A DNA stretch of 64,000 nucleotides from Phyllobacterium zundukense. GTDB lineage: Bacteria > Pseudomonadota > Alphaproteobacteria > Rhizobiales > Rhizobiaceae. Made by a program: the position numbers and the translations under genes. The stretch lies in NCBI RefSeq assembly GCF_002764115.1, contig NZ_CP017943.1, positions 62,001-126,000 of the forward strand, given 5' to 3'. A model generated the notes under the pieces. The model was not told the DNA's origin. It worked only from the letters and a program-made list of their open reading frames with translations, and searched no databases. This document shows, piece by piece, positions 58,309 to 64,000 of this stretch (position 1 is the first letter of the stretch; every line of letters begins with the position of its first letter).

Positions 58309-59901
58309 ATGCGTGAGCGCCTCATCGGCATAGACGCCGGCGGGACAATGACGAAGGTTGCCCTGTTCGATCCTTTCGGAAACGAACTGGCATGCGAGCG
58401 TCGCCCGAACCAAATGTTGTTTCCCAAAGCGGGCTGGACCGAACGCGACGCCGACGCCATGTGGCAGGCGACGTGCCAGGCGATCCGAAGCGTGATGGAG
58501 AGGACCGGCACTGCGCCGGAGCAAATCATTGCGATCACACCGTCAGGATTTGGAGCAGGTGTTTTCATCGTCGACAAGGAAGGACGGCCGGTGCGCAACG
58601 GCGTTGTTTCCACGGATTCCCGCAGCGCTGCCCTAATCGATGAATGGTGGAAGACAGGTCTGTCGAAGGATCTTTCGACACACATACAACAGCGGATATG
58701 GCCCGGACAGACCTTGGCTCTGCTGGCATGGTTCTCGCGATTTGAACCACAGACACTCCACCGCGCCGCGCACGTCCTTCTATGCAAGGACTTTTTGAGG
58801 ATGCGGCTGTGCAACGATATTTCCACAGATGCAACGGACGGCGGCTGTGCCGGTATTATTGATGTCAATACCGGTACAATTGCGAGCACCGCGCTTGAAC
58901 AGCTCGGCCTCGGCGAGTGGATCGGTAAGCTGCCGCCAGTTTTGCCATCGACAGATATTGCCGCAGGTCTGAGCGAAGCCGCCTCACAACAGACTGGGTT
59001 GATTGCCGGTACGCCCGTGGCGCGCGGCGTTTACGATGTAGTGGGCTGCGCACTTGCGTCAGGGGTCACAGCTCCCAACCAACTGGCCGTTGTGGCGGGA
59101 ACGTTCAGTATCAACTCCACACTACATTATCGCCCAACCTTGAACCCGCTACCGACTATTCAAGCGGCCTACCCGGTTGCCAGAACTTATCTTGCGACAT
59201 CAGCCACGCCCACATCGGCCAGCAACCTGGAATGGATGTGTAAGACGATGCTTTCAGCAGAGGGTGATCGCGCCTTGCAGGAAGGCAAATCCATTTATGA
59301 TGTTTGCAACGCATTAGTTGATATCGCCCTTAAGAAGGACAACGATATTTTGTTTTTCCCTTTCCTTTTTGGCGGTCCTCAAGGTGCTCCGGGAGGCTTT
59401 CTCGGTCTGACGGCTGACAACGATCTAGGTGACGTAATGCGAGCCGTCTATGAAGGCATTGTCTTTGCGCACAAGTACGACCTCGAGACCCACCTGAAAG
59501 GACCTGATGCGGCCATCCCCGACGTCGTGCGGCTTGCTGGAGGACCGTCGCGGAGCAACGTGTGGGCGCAGATGTTTGCGGACGGCTTAAATCTTCCCGT
59601 CGAGATAGCCAACGGTACGGAATTCGGTGCCAAGGGTGCTGCCATATGCGGCGCTGTTGCAAGCGGGCTTTATGCGGACATTGAAACGGCAATCGAGAAA
59701 ATGGTCGTGGTCGAACGGCGCTTTGATCCCATTACCGAGAGGGTCGCTGCGATTGAAGAAAAGTATTCCACCTACAAGCAAACGGTTACCAGCATCGCTG
59801 CCATCTGGAACAAGCCGACAAGAAGCAAAACGTCGCTCCCACCGGGCAGTCAATGCGCCTTGGCAAACGAACACACACAAACACGCAGGGAAGAATTGTA
59901 A
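58309..59901 (+). CDS. FGGY-family carbohydrate kinase
   Basis: 530 aa from the ATG at 58309 with GGGAGGAG at 58299-58306. The N-terminal phosphate motif is LIGIDAGGTMTKVALFDPFG, and the motifs GWTERDADAMW and NGVVSTDSRS recall xylulose- and erythritol-kinase-like members. The C-terminal ATP region is VVRLAGGPSRSNVWAQMFADGLNLPVE with EFGAKGAA (read in pieces). It phosphorylates a sugar or polyol, probably the cargo of the downstream transporter. The stop overlaps the next start (TAATG). Confidence 0.9.
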   Translation: MRERLIGIDAGGTMTKVALFDPFGNELACERRPNQMLFPKAGWTERDADAMWQATCQAIRSVMERTGTAPEQIIAITPSGFGAGVFIVDKEGRPVRNGVVSTDSRSAALIDEWWKTGLSKDLSTHIQQRIWPGQTLALLAWFSRFEPQTLHRAAHVLLCKDFLRMRLCNDISTDATDGGCAGIIDVNTGTIASTALEQLGLGEWIGKLPPVLPSTDIAAGLSEAASQQTGLIAGTPVARGVYDVVGCALASGVTAPNQLAVVAGTFSINSTLHYRPTLNPLPTIQAAYPVARTYLATSATPTSASNLEWMCKTMLSAEGDRALQEGKSIYDVCNALVDIALKKDNDILFFPFLFGGPQGAPGGFLGLTADNDLGDVMRAVYEGIVFAHKYDLETHLKGPDAAIPDVVRLAGGPSRSNVWAQMFADGLNLPVEIANGTEFGAKGAAICGAVASGLYADIETAIEKMVVVERRFDPITERVAAIEEKYSTYKQTVTSIAAIWNKPTRSKTSLPPGSQCALANEHTQTRREEL

Positions 59902-61676
59902 TGGCTCATATAGGGGATCTGGTATCGGAAATGCTGGCGCAATATGGCGTGGAGCTCATATTCGGCATGCCCGGCGGCCAGACGACAGCGTTGCATGACG
60001 GCATCTCTCGCCGTACCGACCGAATTCGTCATATCTTGATGCGCGATGAGCGCAATGCGGCCTACGCCGCCGACGCTTATGCGCGGTTGACCGGGAAGCC
60101 CGGTGTTTGCGATGTCACAGTTGGCCCGGGAGCCAATCTGCTCTCCGCCGGATTTGTAGAAGCCTTGAATGCCTCCATTCCGATGATTGGCATTGTCGGT
60201 GAATTGCCGCTCGACTGGCTGCCGCTTAAGGACAAAGGAATTGCCTCCCAAGGCTTTGACCAGCTGACTTTCTTCAAATCCATTTCGAAGGAAGCTTGGC
60301 TGGTTCCATCCGTGGCAGCGCTGCCCGAACTGATCCGGACAGCGTTTCGCACAGCCACGTCGCCGCGCCAAGGTCCGGTTGCGTTGATTATTCCACACGA
60401 CATTTTTGATGCCGAATGGGATGAAGAGAAAATCAAGATTGCAATCGACGATCGAGCGATCCGTGCGCCCTACCTGCGCTCGGCGCCGCCTGCGGGTCCG
60501 ATCGAAGAGGCTATCAGCCTTATTCGCAGGGCCAAACGTCCGGCACTGGTGTGCGGCGGAGGCGTACATGGATCGGACGCAACCATGGATGTTGGTGTTT
60601 TCGCAGAAAAGCTCCAGGGCCTTGTAGTCACCAGTTTGACGGGCCGCGGCGCCGTGGCGGAGACGCTGCCATACGCCGCTGGCGCATTGAATCCGCTTGG
60701 TTCCTGGGCAGCTATCGAGCTGATCAAAGAGGCTGATCTTGTGATCTGGTGCGGCTCCAAAGCAAGCCAGAATACCGCGATGAATTGGACATTGCCTCTT
60801 CCGGAACAGGCTACAATTACAATCGATGCTGACCCATTGGAGCATGGACGAACGTTCCGTCCGACAGTCCCGCTGTTCGGCGATGTCCGCGAGACGCTCA
60901 GTCTGTTGAACGCTGCGCTCGATGATCAGTCGCATCCTCAATGGATCGAGCGGATTAGCGCGGTAAAGGCGGAAGGCGAAGAACAAAAACGCATCGAGAT
61001 TGCTAGCGACCAAGTTCCGATCTCGCCGCCACGTGCAATGTTCGAGCTGGCCAAACGACTTGGTGAAGACGATATCGTGATTTCTGATGCCAGCTTCTCT
61101 GCGGGATGGATTGCCAATTTTCTCCCGGCCAAAAAGGCGGGCCGTAGCTTCCTTTATGCACGCGGACAAGGTGGACTGGGATATTCGACGCCCGCGGCCG
61201 TTGGTGCAGCTGCCACACGCCCTGGTGTCCGTGTCGTCACCGTGGCCGGAGATGGAGGGTTTTCCTACACGATCGGCGAATTGGCGAGCCAGCTGCAACA
61301 CAAGCAACGGGTCGTGAACATTGTCCTGAACAATGGTCGGCTCGGTTGGATTCAGCTGTGGCAGGATATTTTCTTCAAGAACGTTCAATCTGCACTATTG
61401 GAGAACCAAAGCTGCAAGCCTGGATTTGCGGCTGCAGCGCAGGGTTTAGGTCTCGAAGGCTTTTACGTCGAAACACCCGACCAGATCGGGCCGGCGCTGG
61501 ACAAGGCTTTCGCTTGCGATGGACCATCCGTCGTTGAAATTCGCATCGATGATCTTGCAACGCCCATCCACAGTTTCAAACGACGGATGAAGGAGGGAGC
61601 AAGCGAACCACGGCCCCGGCCCGGAACCGTCTACAAGCTGAGAGACTGGAAGATATCGCCAGGCTTGGAAGAGTAA
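59901..61676 (+). CDS. Thiamine-diphosphate enzyme of the acetolactate synthase family
   Basis: 591 aa. The N-terminal domain has GVELIFGMPGGQTTALHD and the cofactor-activating glutamate in MRDERNAAYAADAYARLTGK. The central domain is FAD/nucleotide-like (RRAKRPALVCGGGVHG). The C-terminal ThDP/Mg motif is VAGDGGFSYTIGELASQLQ ... VVNIVLNNGRLGW (GDG...NN). It is coupled to the FGGY kinase by a TAATG overlap. It is not ordinary IlvB by context; a carboligase or lyase acting on a keto-sugar or its breakdown product is likely. Substrate unknown. Confidence 0.9.
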   Translation: MAHIGDLVSEMLAQYGVELIFGMPGGQTTALHDGISRRTDRIRHILMRDERNAAYAADAYARLTGKPGVCDVTVGPGANLLSAGFVEALNASIPMIGIVGELPLDWLPLKDKGIASQGFDQLTFFKSISKEAWLVPSVAALPELIRTAFRTATSPRQGPVALIIPHDIFDAEWDEEKIKIAIDDRAIRAPYLRSAPPAGPIEEAISLIRRAKRPALVCGGGVHGSDATMDVGVFAEKLQGLVVTSLTGRGAVAETLPYAAGALNPLGSWAAIELIKEADLVIWCGSKASQNTAMNWTLPLPEQATITIDADPLEHGRTFRPTVPLFGDVRETLSLLNAALDDQSHPQWIERISAVKAEGEEQKRIEIASDQVPISPPRAMFELAKRLGEDDIVISDASFSAGWIANFLPAKKAGRSFLYARGQGGLGYSTPAAVGAAATRPGVRVVTVAGDGGFSYTIGELASQLQHKQRVVNIVLNNGRLGWIQLWQDIFFKNVQSALLENQSCKPGFAAAAQGLGLEGFYVETPDQIGPALDKAFACDGPSVVEIRIDDLATPIHSFKRRMKEGASEPRPRPGTVYKLRDWKISPGLEE

Positions 61677-61795
61677 GCATGGCCGGCGATCCAAAGTCTG
61701 GAGGGGCTTAAGGATTCACCGCATTCAGATCTCTTGTGGAGGTCGGACATATCAAATGAACAAGGTCATGATGAAAGCATTTGGGAGGAGTAAGA

Positions 61796-62878
61796 ATGTT
61801 GGAACTGCGGAATGTATCCAAGGTGGTGGGTGGCAAGCCCCATCTCAGCGATATTTCGCTCAACTTGGAACATGCAACGCTGAATGTCCTGCTCGGGCCC
61901 ACCCTGTCCGGCAAGACAAGCCTCATGCGCATCATGGCCGGGCTGGATGTGCCGACTTCCGGTTCTATATGGTTTGACGGCAAGGATGTGACGGGTGTTC
62001 CGGTGCAGAAGCGTTCAGTCGCCATGGTCTACCAGCAGTTCATCAATTATCCGGCCTTCACGGTCTATGAGAACATTGCTTCGCCGATGCGCGTGGCCGG
62101 CGCCGACAAAACGACGATCGATCGCGAAGTGCGCAAGGCCGCCGAAATGCTGAAGCTCACGCCTTTTCTCGACCGTACGCCGCTCAACCTTTCGGGCGGC
62201 CAGCAGCAGCGCACTGCACTCGCCCGCGCTATTGTAAAGAATGCCAAGCTGGTGCTGCTCGATGAGCCGCTGGCCAACCTCGACTATAAGCTGCGCGAGG
62301 AACTGCGGCAGGAATTGCCGAGGATATTCGCCGAGTCCGGCACGATCTTCGTCTATGCCACCACTGAACCCCACGAAGCTCTGCTGCTGGGCGGCAATAC
62401 CGCGACCCTCGCCGAAGGCCGCATCACCCAGTTCGGGCCGACCATCGACGTGTTCCGCAAGCCGGATGACCTGATCACGGCGCAGACTTTTGCCGATCCG
62501 CCGCTCAACACCATTGCGCTGGCGAAGTTCGGCAAGGCATTCCAGCTGGAGGGCGGCGTCACGCTGCCAGTACCGGCGCATCTCGCCGAATTCGCCGATG
62601 GCACCTATACGATCGGCTTCCAGCCGCATCATATCAACACCGTCCGCAGCAATGCCGATGAGATTGGCTTGAGAGCAAGCGTTACCGCCACCGAAATTAC
62701 CGGCTCGGAAAGCTTCGTGCATCTCTCCTTTGCCGATGCGCGCTGGACGATGCTTACGCACGGCATCCACATCTACACGCCCGACGAGGAGATCGACATC
62801 TTCATCGATCCACGCAATCTGATGATTTTCGACATGAGCGGCAATTCCGTCAGCCGCCGCCAGAAGCTGGCGGCATAG
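61796..62878 (+). CDS. Sugar/polyol ABC transporter ATP-binding protein (GlpS type)
   Basis: 360 aa from the ATG at 61796 with GGGAGGAG at 61783-61790. Walker A reads GPTLSGKTS, the signature [15 protein letters not shown] and Walker B LVLLDEPLANLD. The usual H-loop histidine is replaced (YATTEPHE instead of VTHDQ). A C-terminal TOBE-like domain follows. It matches GlpS of the rhizobial glycerol importer GlpSTPQV. It pairs with the next ATPase in a heterodimer with probably one normal and one degenerate ATP site. Confidence 0.92.
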   Translation: MLELRNVSKVVGGKPHLSDISLNLEHATLNVLLGPTLSGKTSLMRIMAGLDVPTSGSIWFDGKDVTGVPVQKRSVAMVYQQFINYPAFTVYENIASPMRVAGADKTTIDREVRKAAEMLKLTPFLDRTPLNLSGGQQQRTALARAIVKNAKLVLLDEPLANLDYKLREELRQELPRIFAESGTIFVYATTEPHEALLLGGNTATLAEGRITQFGPTIDVFRKPDDLITAQTFADPPLNTIALAKFGKAFQLEGGVTLPVPAHLAEFADGTYTIGFQPHHINTVRSNADEIGLRASVTATEITGSESFVHLSFADARWTMLTHGIHIYTPDEEIDIFIDPRNLMIFDMSGNSVSRRQKLAA

Positions 62879-62886
62879 GGGGAACC

Positions 62887-63954
62887 ATGGCACGCATCGA
62901 CCTCAACCATATTCGCCACGCCTACGGCCCCAATCCGAAATCGGACAAGGACTATGCGTTGAAGGAAGTCCACCACAGCTGGGAAGACGGCGGCGCCTAT
63001 GCTCTGCTCGGTCCATCCGGCTGCGGCAAGACCTCACTTCTCAACATTATCTCCGGGCTGATTCACCCGTCGCACGGTCAGTTGTTATTCGACGGCCAGG
63101 ATGTGACCAACCTTTCTACCCAGGAACGCAACATCGCGCAGGTGTTCCAGTTCCCGGTCATCTACGACACGATGACGGTCTACGATAATCTTGCCTTTCC
63201 CTTGCGCAATCGCGGCGTGGCCGAGGCCGAAATCGACCGCAAAGTGCGCGAGACGCTGGACATGATCGATCTGGCCAGCTGGGCCAACAAGAAGGCACGC
63301 GGCCTCACCGCCGACCAGAAACAAAAGATTTCGCTCGGCCGCGGCCTGGTTCGTTCCGATGTCAACGCCATTCTCTTCGACGAGCCGCTGACGGTCATCG
63401 ATCCCCACATGAAGTGGGTGCTGCGCTCGCAGTTGAAACAGCTGCACCAGCGCTTCGGCTACACCATGGTCTATGTAACGCACGATCAGACGGAAGCGCT
63501 GACCTTCGCCCAGAAGGTCGTGGTCATGTATGACGGCGAGATCGTGCAGATTGGCACGCCGGAAGAACTGTTTGAGCGGCCGAAGCACACATTCGTTGGC
63601 TATTTTATCGGCTCGCCCGGGATGAATGTCATGCCGGTGAAGCTTTCCGGCGGGACCGCTCAGATCGGCAGCCATCAGATCCAGCTGCCAGCGCCAGTGA
63701 TGCCCGCCGCGGCAAAGACGGTCGAACTCGGCATTCGCCCGGAATATGTACGGCTCGGGCGTGCGGGGATGCCGGTGAAAATTGCCAAGGTCGAGGATAT
63801 CGGCCGCCACAAGATCGTCCGCACCCGGCTCGAAAATCAGGACATCGCTATCATTGTCGGTGAGGGCGAGGATATTCCGGCCGAGCCGCATATCGCCTTC
63901 GATCCGAAGGGCATCAATATCTATGCCGATAGCTGGCGCGTGGGAGGAAACTGA
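62887..63954 (+). CDS. Sugar/polyol ABC transporter ATP-binding protein (GlpT type)
   Basis: 355 aa, nine bases after the GlpS-type gene. Walker A GPSGCGKTS, Walker B AILFDEPLTVIDPHMK and H-loop VTHDQTEALTFAQ are canonical, but the signature motif is LTADQKQKISLGRGL instead of LSGGQ. A C-terminal regulatory domain (LGIRPEYVRLG) is present. It is the GlpT partner of the rhizobial GlpSTPQV glycerol transporter and is unrelated to the GlpT antiporter of E. coli. Confidence 0.92.
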   Translation: MARIDLNHIRHAYGPNPKSDKDYALKEVHHSWEDGGAYALLGPSGCGKTSLLNIISGLIHPSHGQLLFDGQDVTNLSTQERNIAQVFQFPVIYDTMTVYDNLAFPLRNRGVAEAEIDRKVRETLDMIDLASWANKKARGLTADQKQKISLGRGLVRSDVNAILFDEPLTVIDPHMKWVLRSQLKQLHQRFGYTMVYVTHDQTEALTFAQKVVVMYDGEIVQIGTPEELFERPKHTFVGYFIGSPGMNVMPVKLSGGTAQIGSHQIQLPAPVMPAAAKTVELGIRPEYVRLGRAGMPVKIAKVEDIGRHKIVRTRLENQDIAIIVGEGEDIPAEPHIAFDPKGINIYADSWRVGGN

Positions 63955-63957
63955 ACC

Positions 63958-64000
63958 ATGGAAAAAACCTGGAACAACAAAGCCTGGTTCATGGTGCTGC
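63958..64000 (+). CDS. ABC transporter permease (GlpP type), 5' end only
   Basis: The ATG at 63958 follows GGGAGGAAAC, and the visible frame reads MEKTWNNKAWFMVL before the window ends. The opening KTWNNKAWFMVLP is characteristic of GlpP, the first permease of GlpSTPQV. Further permease and binding-protein genes are expected beyond the window. Confidence 0.75.
   Translation, partial: MEKTWNNKAWFMVL

Noticed and set aside
59850..61388. Minus-strand open frame of about 512 codons
   Set aside because: Antisense to the ThDP enzyme, whose catalytic motifs are all intact; the antisense product has no recognisable feature.

Overview
The window is about 64 kb of catabolic and transport genes from what looks like an alphaproteobacterium of the Rhizobiales (Rhizobium/Agrobacterium/Ensifer/Shinella/Brucella-Ochrobactrum type). 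The reasons are the high-GC coding style of most genes, a glycerol-type ABC system of the GlpSTPQV kind known from Rhizobium, an IS3-family element of the IS407 type, and a paa cluster order typical of that group. No rRNA, tRNA, CRISPR array or replication gene is visible. Everything here is inferred from sequence alone.

Layout. (1) 39-6912 (+): the distal part of a hydroxyproline-type operon with an amino-acid ABC ATPase, two permeases, a DHDPS-fold deaminase/dehydratase, an FAD amino-acid dehydrogenase, a semialdehyde dehydrogenase and a proline-racemase-family enzyme. A decayed SDR follows. (2) 7392-33681: a phenylacetate/phenylethylamine region. It holds paaX(-); thiolase-paaABCDE-extra PaaA/C paralog-paaZ-thioesterase-paaY(+); paaG-paaI-paaK-tetR(-); paaN-Liv-type ABC transporter-FadB-like enzyme(+); and araC, aldehyde dehydrogenase and periplasmic copper amine oxidase(+). 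Together these could carry phenylethylamine to phenylacetaldehyde, phenylacetate, phenylacetyl-CoA, ring epoxide, oxepin-CoA, beta-oxidation and then succinyl-CoA plus acetyl-CoA. (3) 34007-39934: tetR(-), then a long leader, an APC permease, a class-III aminotransferase-fold enzyme, an APH-fold kinase and an SDR. The kinase plus PLP enzyme resemble an amino-alcohol (or hydroxylysine) kinase with its O-phosphate phospho-lyase.

(4) 40062-55035: a visibly more AT-rich accessory segment bracketed by an IS3-type transposase remnant on the left and an intact IS407-type element on the right. Two divergent operons share an AT-rich control region. The left one has a GSA-aminomutase-like aminotransferase, a GntR regulator, a BKACE (DUF849) enzyme, a hotdog thioesterase and dtd. 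The right one has an amidase, a polar amino-acid ABC transporter, a deiminase of the DDAH/arginine-deiminase superfamily, an M20 N-carbamoyl hydrolase and acetoacetyl-CoA synthetase. I read these as one undescribed pathway: import, deimination, decarbamoylation and transamination to a beta-keto acid, then BKACE transfer giving acetoacetate and a new acyl-CoA, with acetoacetate re-activated by AacS. This is the best candidate for a new system in the window.

(5) 55512-64000: a polyol-type locus. A GntR/UTRA regulator and GlpD-like dehydrogenase are divergent from an FGGY kinase, a thiamine-diphosphate enzyme of the acetolactate-synthase family and a GlpS/GlpT/GlpP-type transporter that runs off the window. 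The joint presence of GlpD-like, FGGY and ThDP enzymes is not a pathway I can name. Two related inverted repeats flank the divergent promoters and are candidate GntR operators.
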